A stretch of 30,495 nucleotides of DNA from Clostridiales bacterium UBA2432 (lineage in GTDB: Bacteria > Bacillota > Clostridia > Lachnospirales > Vallitaleaceae). Positions 1 to 9,163 of this stretch are shown here, piece by piece; position 1 is the first letter of the stretch; the number at the start of each line of letters is the position of its first letter. Made by a program: the position numbers and the translations under genes. The DNA lies in assembly GCA_002342805.1 (NCBI GenBank), contig DDQW01000003.1:36137-66631 (forward strand), given 5' to 3'. A model generated the notes under the pieces. The model saw nothing but the letters and a program-made list of their open reading frames with translations. It had not been told where the DNA came from and made no database searches.

Positions 1-1530
1 ACTGAATACTGCTTGATTTTTACCTTCTTTTTTTCCTTTATACAAGCGTTGATCTGCCAGATTGATACTCGAATCAAATTCACCCATTAAGGGTGCTAAT
101 CCAAAGGTCATTGTGATTTTAAGCTGCATATCTTTATAATAAAAAGTCGTGTTGATAATACGTTCACGTAAATCATAGATATAGGATAAGGCATTCTCCA
201 TTGTTGTATGTGGCAACACAATCAAAAATTCTTCCCCACCCCAACGTGCAACACGATATCCTTTCTGCAGACTTTCCTTTAAAAGCTTAGATAATTGTTT
301 AAGAATCTCATCACCACATGGATGCCCATATTGATCATTAATCTGTTTAAAGTCATCAATATCGGATAATATGAGAATATGGCGACCATTAAATTCAAGA
401 TTATTAAATGTTTTTTTGAGTCCACGCCGATTAAGCAAGCTCGTTAGTGCATCACACTGAACTTCTTGAGACAATTGCTTATTAACACGCTCTAAGCTTT
501 GGTATTGTTCAACATATTCCGCGAGCTCACGTTCTTTGATATAAAGATTATATTCATTTTGCAAACGATAGATTTTTTCTTTATTACTTTCAGCCGTGAA
601 ATATTGTTGAAGCTCTGTCCCCGTCTTATAAGCATTATATGCCAATTCAAATTCTTCAATATCTGAGTAAGCTTCTGCCATGGCATAATATAATTCTACC
701 TTATGTTTTTGTATATTATACTTCCTTGCTACATTAAGAGCCGATTCAAGAACTTGAAGGGCCTGTTCACTTTGACGCTCTTTTAACAATAAGCGTCCTA
801 GGAGATAATTACCATAGATTTGGCCTTCATTATATTGAATATCGCCGGCTAAATTCAAAGCGCGTTCATAAAACTCCTTGGACAAGGAACCATTATTCAT
901 GCGTTCATAAATAGATGCAATTTCAAGATAAACAAGCACCAAACCTTTTTGGTAGTCAATATCTTTAAAAACTTCTAATGATTTCAACCCATATTTTAAA
1001 GCTTTATCATATAAGCGTCTGGCCATTGAGATACGACACAAGACTAAGTTTGCATTGCCAATCAAAGTCTCATCATCGAGTAATTCTGATAATTGTAAAG
1101 CCTCAATGCCATAATCCATTGCCATGTCGATTGCTCGAATATCGATGTATACCATAGCCATTTTTCGTAGCAAATCACAGCGTTTTTTCTTAGCTTCTTG
1201 TTCCATCGGATTTTTTAGGGCTTCCATATAATAAAAAATTGAAGACTCACTTATGCCTAACTTACGATATATATCCCCTGCAAGGCTTAAGGTATAATAA
1301 TACTCCTCAAATTTTTTATGGTGTTCTGAAAGATTTAACCCTTTCAAAACAAAATCTAGTGCATTGAAAAAATCATTACAATAATAGTAGCAATACGCCA
1401 CTTGGTTAATAAAAGAAAGATTTTCAGACTCAAGTGAATATACTTCAAGCGCTTCATCCAAATATTTTTTTGGAGATGTCGAATATTTTAAATAGTATTG
1501 ATACGTATACCGTTCTCTTGTTTCTTCCAT
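1..1530 (-). CDS. TPR-repeat diguanylate cyclase (GGDEF), 3' end cut by window edge
   Basis: The frame is open from ATG 1530 (GAGG about 7 bases upstream) to base 1, giving 510 codons without a stop, so the protein is C-terminally partial. Residues about 35-340 are helical, with repeated A/Y/L spacing typical of tetratricopeptide repeats. A GGDEF domain follows from about residue 365: DALTSLLNRRG opens it and the active-site GGEEF is at residues 431-435, so the cyclase signature is intact. GGDEF enzymes make cyclic di-GMP from two GTP. The RxxD inhibitory site expected five residues before GGEEF reads QKGY, so product inhibition is probably absent. No membrane segment is visible; it is likely cytosolic, with the TPR part as sensor or partner-binding module. 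It lies 17 bases after era and probably shares that transcript. The visible end (KKEGKNQAVFS) is typical of the GGDEF C-terminus, so few residues should be missing. Confidence 0.92.
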   Translation of the reverse strand, partial: MEETRERYTYQYYLKYSTSPKKYLDEALEVYSLESENLSFINQVAYCYYYCNDFFNALDFVLKGLNLSEHHKKFEEYYYTLSLAGDIYRKLGISESSIFYYMEALKNPMEQEAKKKRCDLLRKMAMVYIDIRAIDMAMDYGIEALQLSELLDDETLIGNANLVLCRISMARRLYDKALKYGLKSLEVFKDIDYQKGLVLVYLEIASIYERMNNGSLSKEFYERALNLAGDIQYNEGQIYGNYLLGRLLLKERQSEQALQVLESALNVARKYNIQKHKVELYYAMAEAYSDIEEFELAYNAYKTGTELQQYFTAESNKEKIYRLQNEYNLYIKERELAEYVEQYQSLERVNKQLSQEVQCDALTSLLNRRGLKKTFNNLEFNGRHILILSDIDDFKQINDQYGHPCGDEILKQLSKLLKESLQKGYRVARWGGEEFLIVLPHTTMENALSYIYDLRERIINTTFYYKDMQLKITMTFGLAPLMGEFDSSINLADQRLYKGKKEGKNQAVFS

Positions 1531-1547
1531 AGCAACCTCATCTTAAT

Positions 1548-2441
1548 TTATTGGTTTTGATCATAGCCATAATTCTTTAAGTGAAATTCGCTGTCGCGCC
1601 AGTTATCTTTAACTTTGACCCACAACTCAAGATGTACTTTTGTTCCAAGTAAATTTTGAATATCTTTACGTGCTTGTGTTCCGATTTTTTTAATCATCTG
1701 TCCTTGTTTCCCTAAAATTATCGGTTTATGAGATTTTTTCTCACAAACAATGGTTGCATGAATTTCTAATATCGGCTGACCTTCACGCTCTTCGAACGAT
1801 TCAACAACCACAGCTATACCATGAGGCACTTCTTCTTTTAAGAAGAACAAGGTTTTCTCTCGAATCAGTTCTGCTACTAATTGTTTCTCCGGCTGATCAG
1901 TGACCATACCTTCCGGGAAAAACATTGGACCTTCAAGGAGATGCTTTCGAACCGCATCTAATACTGCTTCTGAATTTTCCCCTTTTAAGGCAGAGACAGG
2001 CACAATATCGTCAAATGCATACAGTTTTCGATAAGCATCCATGACCAACAAAATTTCATTCTTAGGAATTAAATCCATTTTGTTAATGACTAAGATTACA
2101 GGTGTTTTGATTTCTTTTAACTTTTCGATAATAAACAAGTCTCCGGCTCCAACCTTCTGGTCTGGTTCCACTAGCCAAAGGAGAGCATCAACCTCTGAAA
2201 ATGTTGACAATGCCATTTGATTCATATGTTCACCTAATTTATGTTTAGGTTTATGAATTCCCGGTGTATCAATAAAGATAATCTGTTCTTTTTCTGTTGT
2301 CAAAATCGTTTGAATACGATTCCGTGTTGTTTGTGGTTTGTTGGACATAATCGCAACTTTCTTTCCTATAAAGTGATTCATAAGTGTCGATTTCCCCACA
2401 TTGGGGCGTCCTATAATTGTAACAAAACCTGATTTAAACAT
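1548..2441 (-). CDS. era: GTPase Era, 16S rRNA maturation
   Basis: Era is an essential GTPase that binds the 3' end of 16S rRNA and helps assemble the 30S subunit. The P-loop GRPNVGKS is at residues 11-18, DTPG is the G3 motif, NKMD the G4 motif and SALKG the G5 motif. A C-terminal KH domain contains the GKQG loop that contacts RNA. The open frame extends ten residues upstream to 2471, but ATG 2441 is preferred: AGAGGA lies just upstream and the protein then begins MFKSGFV, the usual Era N-terminus, giving the typical length of 297 aa. The gene starts 13 bases after the activase stop and ends 17 bases before the GGDEF gene, so the three are probably co-transcribed. Confidence 0.97.
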   Translation of the reverse strand: MFKSGFVTIIGRPNVGKSTLMNHFIGKKVAIMSNKPQTTRNRIQTILTTEKEQIIFIDTPGIHKPKHKLGEHMNQMALSTFSEVDALLWLVEPDQKVGAGDLFIIEKLKEIKTPVILVINKMDLIPKNEILLVMDAYRKLYAFDDIVPVSALKGENSEAVLDAVRKHLLEGPMFFPEGMVTDQPEKQLVAELIREKTLFFLKEEVPHGIAVVVESFEEREGQPILEIHATIVCEKKSHKPIILGKQGQMIKKIGTQARKDIQNLLGTKVHLELWVKVKDNWRDSEFHLKNYGYDQNQ

Positions 2442-2454
2442 ATATTTTCCTCTC

Positions 2455-5400
2455 TTATGCCAAATTTTCACCCTTTAACTCATGTTTTTGTGGATATGGC
2501 GTAGCCGCAACAGACTTTTTTTCCAGATTGCTAAAGGCCACGCTTAACATCAGCTTTATACGATTTAATTGATTGACTTCACTGGCTCCCGGATCATAAT
2601 CGATTGCAGCTATGTTTGCGTAAGGATACTCTTTTCGTATTGGCTTAATCATTGATTTACCAACAACATGATTGGGTAAACATGCAAACGGCTGAACACA
2701 CACGATATTTTCAACGCCGTGCTCGACTAATTCGATCATTTCTCCTGTTAAAAACCAGCCTTCACCGGTTTGATTCCCTAAAGATATTAATTTACTTGCT
2801 AGTTCTGCTTTTTCTTCAATACGACTTGGTGCCCTAAAATTCTTACTTTTTCTTAATGCCTTCTTCATGGCGGATCGGTAGAACTCAATGACCTCAATTG
2901 CAAGTCTATTTCCAACCCATTGTTTTCGGGAAGCATTGAGTTTTTCATACTTAAACTTTGCATTGTATGCTGTGTATAAGAAGAAATCCATAAGGTCCGG
3001 AACACTAACTTCTGCACCTTCCTCTTCTAAAACTCGTGCCAACTGATTATTACCCGTTGGATGATATTTGACCAAAATCTCTCCTACTATACCTACTTTA
3101 GGCTTTACAACTTGGTGTATGGGGATTTTGTCAAATGCATCGACAATTTCTTGAATGAGTTTCTTATATGCTCCCATTCGCCCACTACGCAGCACTGCAA
3201 AAGCTTTTTCTCGATAATGTTCATATAAAGCCATGGTTTGACCTTCGTTAATTTCATATGGACGCATTTTTTGAGTGACGCGCATAAACAAATCTCCAAA
3301 CACGGTTGCCATGAGTGCAATCTTAACAAACTTATAATTCATCTCAAGCCCAGGATGTTTTTCCAAACCAACGGTATTAACTGATACCACCGGAACCGTA
3401 AAAATATTGGCATCTGTTAATGCTTTACGAATAAAACCGATATAATTCGAGGCACGACATCCTCCTCCGGTTTGAGTAATAAAAACAGATGTATTATTCA
3501 AATCGTATTCGCCGCTTAACAAGGCAGAAACAATCTGACCGGTAACAAGAATGGAAGGATAACACGCATCGTTGTTGACATATTTCAAACCCGTATCGAT
3601 GGCTTTATAATCGACTTCGGGCAATACAACCACATTATATCCTAACTCTTGCAAGCCAACTTGATAATACTCAAAGTGTAGCGGTGACATTTGCGGCGCT
3701 AAAATCGTGTGATTCTTCTTGTGTTCTTTTGTGAACGTTAATCGGTTTTCGACTCTTGGTTTTTTCTTGATTTCTTTTCCCGACTTTTCTTTTTCATCTA
3801 ACGCTGCCTTTAGAGAACGCATACGAATTCGAATTGCACCAAGGTTATTACCTTCATCTATTTTAATGAGTGTATATAATTTCCCATGTTCCTCTAGAAT
3901 CTCATGAACCTGATCACTGGTAACTGCATCCACACCACATCCAAAGGATGTCAATTGAACAAGTTCTAATCCTTTCGTCCGTCCCACAAACTCAGCCGCG
4001 TGATATAGACGTGTATGATATGCCCATTGATCTAATACGCGAAGGGGACGTTTAGGGTCTGCCAAATGCGCAATGCTATCTTCTGTTAAAATAGCCATTC
4101 CTAAGTCTGTAATGATATTGGTGAGTCCGTGATGAATTTCAGGATCAACATGGTAAGGACGTCCGGCAAGAACGATACCGCGTCGGCCCGACGTTTGAAG
4201 TTCAGCGACGACTTCTTCACCTCGTTTACGAATAAAGGCTTTGACCACTTCTTTTTCTTCCCAGGCTTTATCGACAGCCTTGGTGATTTCCGCTTTAGAT
4301 AAGTCATCATGAACAAATGCTTCAACCAATCCTTTGACAATATTTTTTTTCTCATCAAGAGCCAAGAAAGGTTGTATCAAGCGTACATGCCCTTGAACAA
4401 TTGCATCCACATTATGCTTAATTGTTTCAGGATATGAAGTTACAATAGGACAATTATAGTGATTATCTGCCCGGTCAACTTCCTTCTCCTCATAAGCTAC
4501 CGAAGGATAAAAAATCGTCTTTATATCCCGGTTAATCAAGTTCATAATATGTCCATGAACAATTTTGGCAGGATAGCAAACCGACTCTGACGGAATCGTC
4601 TCGATGCCTTCTTCATATATTTTTTTGCTTGATTTTGGTGATAAAACAACACGATAGCCTAGTTCCGTAAAAAATGTATGCCAAAACGGATAATTTTCAT
4701 ACATGTTAAGAACTCTAGGTATACCAATTTCACCTCGAGTTGCATCCTTTAATTCCAAAGGTTTATATCTAAATATACGTCGGTATTTTTCATCATATAG
4801 ATTCGGAATCTTTTCTTTATTTGTTTGAACAAGACCCGCACCACGTTCACATCGATTTCCGGAGACATAACGCCGTCCGTCATTAAATGTGGATATTGTC
4901 AGCAAGCATTGATTTGAGCATAATTGACAACGGTCCATATCTGTCGAGAATTCAAACGCATCCATTTCTTTTAGGCTAAGTAATCCTGAACGTTCTGTGG
5001 CTACGCTTCGTTCTTTAGAAATAATTGCCGCTCCATACGCTCCCATAATACCTGCAATATCCGGTCGCACCACTTCACGCCCACTGACTTTTTCAAAAGC
5101 GCGCAAAACAGCATTATTATAAAAGGTTCCACCTTGAACAATAATCTTATCTCCCATAGCTTCCGGGTCTCTTATTTTAATCACTTTTTGAATGGCATTT
5201 TTTATGACCGAGTAAGACAAACCAGCTGAAATATCTCCTACCGTTGCCCCCTCTTTTTGCGCTTGCTTTACACGCGAATTCATAAACACCGTACAACGCG
5301 AACCTAAATCAACCGGACGCCGGGACTCTAATGCAGCTTTTGCAAAATCTTCGATTTTTACATTCAAAGAATTGGAAAATGTTTCTAAGAAAGAACCACA

Positions 5401-6744
5401 TCCGGAGGAACAGGCTTCATTTAATAAGATGTCGTCGATGACTCCATCTTTGACACGTAAGCATTTCATGTCTTGTCCACCTATGTCTAAAATAAATTCA
5501 ACTCCCGGTAGAAAATAGTTCGCCGCTTTATAATGAGCAATCGTCTCGATTTCACCGATATCCACTTTTAGGGCTTCTTTTATTAAGGCTTCTCCGTAAC
5601 CGGTCACTGTACTTTTTGCAATATATACGTGTTCAGGCATCAAACTATATATTTCTCGTAATACCTCTGCAATAAGATTGAGGGGCTTTCCTCTGTTACT
5701 ACCATAAAACGAATATAAGATTTCATGGTTTTCGCCCATTAATACCATTTTCGTTGTTGTTGATCCTGCATCGATTCCTAAATAGCAAGCTCCTTGATAA
5801 TCCTTGAGCTCTGCTCGTTCAACTGTGGCTTTTTCATGACGTGATAGAAATTCTGTAAGTTCTTCATCTGAAGAAAATAGTGTTTCTAGACGCGGAACTT
5901 CATTAGAATCTGAAGCTGTTAAATCCTCACAACGCTCAATAAGTGTTTTTATTTTTATGGGTTCTTCCGAAAAGGATTCTAATGATGCGCCCATAGCAAC
6001 AAATAGTTGCGGATGTTCCGGAAACATAATTTGATCTTTTTTGAGTTTTAATGTCTCGATAAATCGTTGACGTAACTCTGAAAGAAAATAGAGAGGGCCA
6101 CCTAAAAAAGCGACATTTCCTCGAATCGGTTTACCACAAGCCAATCCACTTATTGTTTGATTAACAACGGCTTGGAATATAGACGCTGCAATATCTTCTT
6201 TTGCCGCACCTTCATTTAACAGAGGTTGTACATCTGTTTTTGCAAAAACACCACAACGCGCAGCAATTGGATGAATCGCTTTATGTTTTTTAGCCAATTC
6301 ATTTAATCCTGCAGCATCTGTTTCTAATAGTGAAGCCATTTGGTCAATAAAGGCACCTGTACCACCGGCACACGTTCCATTCATTCTCTGATCAATTGAT
6401 GCCCCTTCAAAGTAAGTAATCTTAGCATCTTCTCCACCTAACTCTATTGCTACATCGGTTCTTGGAATAATGCGCTCAACTGTTTTTGAACACGCAACAA
6501 CTTCTTGTATAAAGGGAATCGACAACCATTTTGAGATTCCCAATCCCCCTGAACCTGTAACTTTGATTGTACATTCATGTCCTGGGAAATGTCGATTCAT
6601 ACCTTGAATTAACGAAAACACCGTTGCACGTACATCTGAGTAGTGTCGCTTATATTTACTGTAAATCAAATCAAACGATTCATTGAGTATCACAACTTTT
6701 ACTGTTGTAGAACCTACATCTAATCCTATATGAATCTTATTCAT
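2455..6744 (-). CDS. Giant 2-hydroxyacyl-CoA dehydratase activase-family protein (two BcrAD/BadFG domains, DUF2229, HgdB-like tail)
   Basis: This 1429-aa protein strings together modules that are separate in classical systems. Residues about 4-265 and 320-580 are two ASKHA ATPase domains of the BcrAD/BadFG (HgdC) type, each opening with a GLDVGSTT- or GIDAGSTT-like phosphate loop. Each carries the cysteines that hold the bridging [4Fe-4S] cluster in HgdC: C125 in TCAGGTG plus an AARC, and C445 in ACSSGCG plus a GSRC. A CxxCxxxC motif follows at C606, C609 and C613, opening a DUF2229-like region (about 600-870). The C-terminal part resembles the dehydratase D/B subunits (TQTGGGCRASNY). Family activases use ATP to push low-potential electrons into a partner Fe-S enzyme; the partner here is unknown. 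ATG 6744 is chosen over upstream ATGs because GGAGGA lies 8 bases before it. Era follows after 13 bases. Family certain, substrate not. Confidence 0.92.
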   Translation of the reverse strand: MNKIHIGLDVGSTTVKVVILNESFDLIYSKYKRHYSDVRATVFSLIQGMNRHFPGHECTIKVTGSGGLGISKWLSIPFIQEVVACSKTVERIIPRTDVAIELGGEDAKITYFEGASIDQRMNGTCAGGTGAFIDQMASLLETDAAGLNELAKKHKAIHPIAARCGVFAKTDVQPLLNEGAAKEDIAASIFQAVVNQTISGLACGKPIRGNVAFLGGPLYFLSELRQRFIETLKLKKDQIMFPEHPQLFVAMGASLESFSEEPIKIKTLIERCEDLTASDSNEVPRLETLFSSDEELTEFLSRHEKATVERAELKDYQGACYLGIDAGSTTTKMVLMGENHEILYSFYGSNRGKPLNLIAEVLREIYSLMPEHVYIAKSTVTGYGEALIKEALKVDIGEIETIAHYKAANYFLPGVEFILDIGGQDMKCLRVKDGVIDDILLNEACSSGCGSFLETFSNSLNVKIEDFAKAALESRRPVDLGSRCTVFMNSRVKQAQKEGATVGDISAGLSYSVIKNAIQKVIKIRDPEAMGDKIIVQGGTFYNNAVLRAFEKVSGREVVRPDIAGIMGAYGAAIISKERSVATERSGLLSLKEMDAFEFSTDMDRCQLCSNQCLLTISTFNDGRRYVSGNRCERGAGLVQTNKEKIPNLYDEKYRRIFRYKPLELKDATRGEIGIPRVLNMYENYPFWHTFFTELGYRVVLSPKSSKKIYEEGIETIPSESVCYPAKIVHGHIMNLINRDIKTIFYPSVAYEEKEVDRADNHYNCPIVTSYPETIKHNVDAIVQGHVRLIQPFLALDEKKNIVKGLVEAFVHDDLSKAEITKAVDKAWEEKEVVKAFIRKRGEEVVAELQTSGRRGIVLAGRPYHVDPEIHHGLTNIITDLGMAILTEDSIAHLADPKRPLRVLDQWAYHTRLYHAAEFVGRTKGLELVQLTSFGCGVDAVTSDQVHEILEEHGKLYTLIKIDEGNNLGAIRIRMRSLKAALDEKEKSGKEIKKKPRVENRLTFTKEHKKNHTILAPQMSPLHFEYYQVGLQELGYNVVVLPEVDYKAIDTGLKYVNNDACYPSILVTGQIVSALLSGEYDLNNTSVFITQTGGGCRASNYIGFIRKALTDANIFTVPVVSVNTVGLEKHPGLEMNYKFVKIALMATVFGDLFMRVTQKMRPYEINEGQTMALYEHYREKAFAVLRSGRMGAYKKLIQEIVDAFDKIPIHQVVKPKVGIVGEILVKYHPTGNNQLARVLEEEGAEVSVPDLMDFFLYTAYNAKFKYEKLNASRKQWVGNRLAIEVIEFYRSAMKKALRKSKNFRAPSRIEEKAELASKLISLGNQTGEGWFLTGEMIELVEHGVENIVCVQPFACLPNHVVGKSMIKPIRKEYPYANIAAIDYDPGASEVNQLNRIKLMLSVAFSNLEKKSVAATPYPQKHELKGENLA

Positions 6745-6817
6745 TCTATATTCCTCCATACATACTTGCATACTGCCTACTTTGAATATCCCTCAATATA
6801 TACTTCATCAAAATAAT

Positions 6818-7273
6818 CTATTTTATTGCCGTCCCACAAAATGGACAAAAAGTTATTGCATGACTAAACTGAGTCAAGTCTTCCCGACACTTAGGACATG
6901 TGGAATCATTAACTGACTCTTTTTCAATTGACATATTCTTTATAACACTTTCAAGCAAAAACATTGACGCTGGTGTTTGAAGAACGCCATCAATATGCCC
7001 CCCTAGAAAATCCGATTTATGGATTGGATTACTCGAGGACAGCACACATCTTATGTGAGGCATACCAGCCTTAATCAACTGAATTAATTTATCTCCTCGT
7101 GTTTGTTCCATAATATAATTCACAATGACAATGCCCGGTTCATACCGTTCAATAGCATAAAGTGCCTCATATTCATCTGCTATCTCTACATCAAAATTAA
7201 GTTTTTGTAGCATATCCTTTAAAATTAAACTTTCAAACTTTGAATCATTGATTAACAATGCTTTTCTTTCCAT
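6818..7273 (-). CDS. Phosphorylation-defective receiver-like protein with C-terminal zinc ribbon
   Basis: Residues about 3-115 follow the CheY-like receiver pattern: LLINDSKF supplies an acidic-pocket residue (D10), and alternating strands and helices follow. The phosphoacceptor position is asparagine (N52 in IVIVNY) and the usual KP pair is replaced by QTP, so phosphorylation as in standard response regulators is unlikely. Residues 126-146 form a zinc ribbon, CPKC and CPFC with C126, C129, C143 and C146. No DNA-binding output domain is present; it probably acts by protein contacts. ATG 7273 (151 aa) is chosen because GGGAG precedes it and because the upstream ATG at 7306 coincides with the -10 box of the promoter at 7305-7334. 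The activase gene follows 73 bases downstream on the same strand. Confidence 0.8.
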   Translation of the reverse strand: MERKALLINDSKFESLILKDMLQKLNFDVEIADEYEALYAIERYEPGIVIVNYIMEQTRGDKLIQLIKAGMPHIRCVLSSSNPIHKSDFLGGHIDGVLQTPASMFLLESVIKNMSIEKESVNDSTCPKCREDLTQFSHAITFCPFCGTAIK

Positions 7274-7304
7274 AAGAGACACTCCCATCCATTTTCTCTT
7301 GTAC

Positions 7305-7334
7305 ATTATAACATATATTCTAAAGTAAATTCAA
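7305..7334 (-). promoter_or_regulatory. Sigma-A-type promoter of the pseudo-receiver/activase/era unit
   Basis: Read on the minus strand: TTGAAT (7329-7334), an 18-base spacer, then TATAAT (7305-7310) preceded by TGT, an extended -10. It overlaps the last bases of the upstream membrane-protein gene and lies about 30 bases before ATG 7273, separating this unit from the MocR operon. Confidence 0.7.
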
Positions 7335-7739
7335 AACAAAATACCACGGAATAACGAATATTAATGATTTTATAATTAGCTGTTTCGACTCATTTTTAGA
7401 TAAGGCAAGGCGCAACCATAAATAATTTGCAAAATATATATATATTATAGCTGTAATGCTCATGGCTACACCTGTTAAGGCAAAATTACCGATATCATTA
7501 AACTCCCATCCATTCATCCGGATAATAATTAAGATTATACTATAGAACATAATTCCTAATGCATGACTCAAAAAAATATATGTTCCATGCATTAAACTAC
7601 TTCGAATAATGACATCTTTTCGTCGTTCAACCCCTCCTATTTTAAATCCTAAAACAACTAAAACAACTGCTACCAAATACATAAGTAAGATGATTGGCAC
7701 GATTTTATACGATAAAAAAAGCTCTAATATAGCCGGCAT
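7320..7739 (-). CDS. Small integral membrane protein of unknown function
   Basis: This 139-aa protein has four clear hydrophobic segments, at roughly residues 8-32, 50-75, 85-107 and 120-138, separated by short basic loops (GGVERRKD; SKNESKQ). I see no catalytic motif and do not recognise a family. The start ATG 7739 has AAGGAG six bases upstream and overlaps the end of the MocR-type gene by 16 bases, so translation is probably coupled. It closes a five-gene minus-strand unit of small membrane proteins plus one regulator, and may be the regulator's target or partner. Confidence 0.75.
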   Translation of the reverse strand: MPAILELFLSYKIVPIILLMYLVAVVLVVLGFKIGGVERRKDVIIRSSLMHGTYIFLSHALGIMFYSIILIIIRMNGWEFNDIGNFALTGVAMSITAIIYIYFANYLWLRLALSKNESKQLIIKSLIFVIPWYFVLNLL

Positions 7740-9139
7740 AGTATCTCCTTAATTTGTACAATTCCTTTTTCAATTTTTGATTCTTCAATACCACGATAAT
7801 TAAGCACAATATATTGCTCTTTTTCTAGGTTGCCGTCAATCATAAATTCAGAAAGAAGGGAAAAACGGACTTGATATTCTTTTTGTAATGCATAAATTCT
7901 TTTTTTATTATAGGCTTGTTTTAACTTTAATACACAGGTAACTCCAGCCGGATCAATTTCGATGTCTACATAGGATGCCAGGTGTTTATGCAAATATCCT
8001 TTTATCAAAAAATATTTACTTCGATAATTCTTTCTTAAACGTCGTACATGTTTTCCAAAGTCTCCATTTTTCAACATATTCGCTAAAGTTAACTGTTCAA
8101 GTTTCGATGCGCTTTGGGTCCCTCTATAATTTTCTTCAAAATACGAAGCTAACAAGGGTTTAGGTAATATCATAAAGCTAATCCGTATACTTGGCAACAA
8201 AAGCGTTGAAAAAGATCCCATATAGATAACACGTTCATGGATATCCATACCTTGAAGAGATCGTATGGGCTTTCCTATATATCGAAGTTCATTATTATAA
8301 TCATCTTCAATAATGTAGCTATCCGAATCATTGGCCCAGTCTAGTAATTGCAAACGTATATTCATGGGCATAATTGCACCATATGGAAATTGATAACTTG
8401 GTGAGGTAAAGCATATCTGCTTTTTATAATCTCTGAGGGCTTTCACATCTAAGACATGATCTCTTAAACCAATGGGATTAATCACATAATTTGTTTGGTC
8501 AAAGACATCTTTTGCTGTATTAAATCCCGGATTTTCAATTGAAAAAATATGATAATCCCGTTTTTGAAACAATCTAGCTATGGGAATCAAAAGACCTTGC
8601 ATCCCTGACCCAATAATAATTTGATGATATTCTGCATTAACCCCTCGAACACGTTTAAAATAATCGCAAATCTGTTCTTTTAAGCGTAGCTCTCCAAAAG
8701 GATGTCCCATATGATACAATTCCAAATCATCATCCATCAAGGTACGATTAATATTTTTTTTCCACAAAGTCATATCAAAATTCTTATACTCAACATATTC
8801 TCCCGTAAAATCAAATTGATATGTATCTTGTTCCAGATAAATATCTTTTGTTTCTTGACGGATATTATTTTCCCTCAAACGAAGGGAGTTAAAAGTCATT
8901 GGAGTCACATAGTACCCTTTTTGTGGTTGCGAATAAATGTATCCTTCGGATACAAGTTGAGCATATGTATTTTCGACTGTTGTTCGAGAAATCCCCATGT
9001 TATTTGATAGGTGACGTATAGACGGCATTTTTTCATCCCCAGATAAATGTCCGACTTCTATCTCTTTAATGATACTGTTATACAGTTGTATATATAATGG
9101 ATCATCTGTATTTTTTTCGACAAAAAAAACTTTTTCCAT
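7724..9139 (-). CDS. MocR/GntR-family regulator with aminotransferase-like domain lacking the PLP lysine
   Basis: Residues about 10-78 are a GntR-type winged helix (DPLYIQLYNSI, MPSIRHLSNNMGISRTTVENTY). Residues about 110-471 resemble fold-type I aminotransferases (IIEDDYNNELRY, FTSPSYQFPYG). MocR regulators such as GabR and PdxR bind pyridoxal 5'-phosphate through a lysine in a GTFSK-type motif and respond to PLP or an amino compound. Here the motif reads GSFSTLLLPSIRI, with T312 at the lysine position (codon ACG, one base from AAG). The rest of the frame is intact, so a signal-sensing domain that does not form the internal aldimine is more likely than simple decay. The start has AAGGT upstream and lies 24 bases after the 109-aa gene. 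It probably regulates its own operon. Confidence 0.9.
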   Translation of the reverse strand: MEKVFFVEKNTDDPLYIQLYNSIIKEIEVGHLSGDEKMPSIRHLSNNMGISRTTVENTYAQLVSEGYIYSQPQKGYYVTPMTFNSLRLRENNIRQETKDIYLEQDTYQFDFTGEYVEYKNFDMTLWKKNINRTLMDDDLELYHMGHPFGELRLKEQICDYFKRVRGVNAEYHQIIIGSGMQGLLIPIARLFQKRDYHIFSIENPGFNTAKDVFDQTNYVINPIGLRDHVLDVKALRDYKKQICFTSPSYQFPYGAIMPMNIRLQLLDWANDSDSYIIEDDYNNELRYIGKPIRSLQGMDIHERVIYMGSFSTLLLPSIRISFMILPKPLLASYFEENYRGTQSASKLEQLTLANMLKNGDFGKHVRRLRKNYRSKYFLIKGYLHKHLASYVDIEIDPAGVTCVLKLKQAYNKKRIYALQKEYQVRFSLLSEFMIDGNLEKEQYIVLNYRGIEESKIEKGIVQIKEILCRLY

Positions 9140-9163
9140 TGTTTACCTTCTTTAAATATCCTT

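Noticed and set aside
2241..2432. 63-codon plus-strand frame inside era
   Set aside because: Antisense to a strongly conserved gene, no ribosome site, composition of a shadow frame.
2442..2471. Ten-residue N-terminal extension of Era
   Set aside because: AGAGGA directly precedes ATG 2441 and Era proteins begin near the P-loop strand; the extension overlaps the activase end.
7274..7306. Upstream ATG for the pseudo-receiver protein
   Set aside because: It overlaps the -10 TATAAT of the promoter and has no ribosome site; ATG 7273 does.
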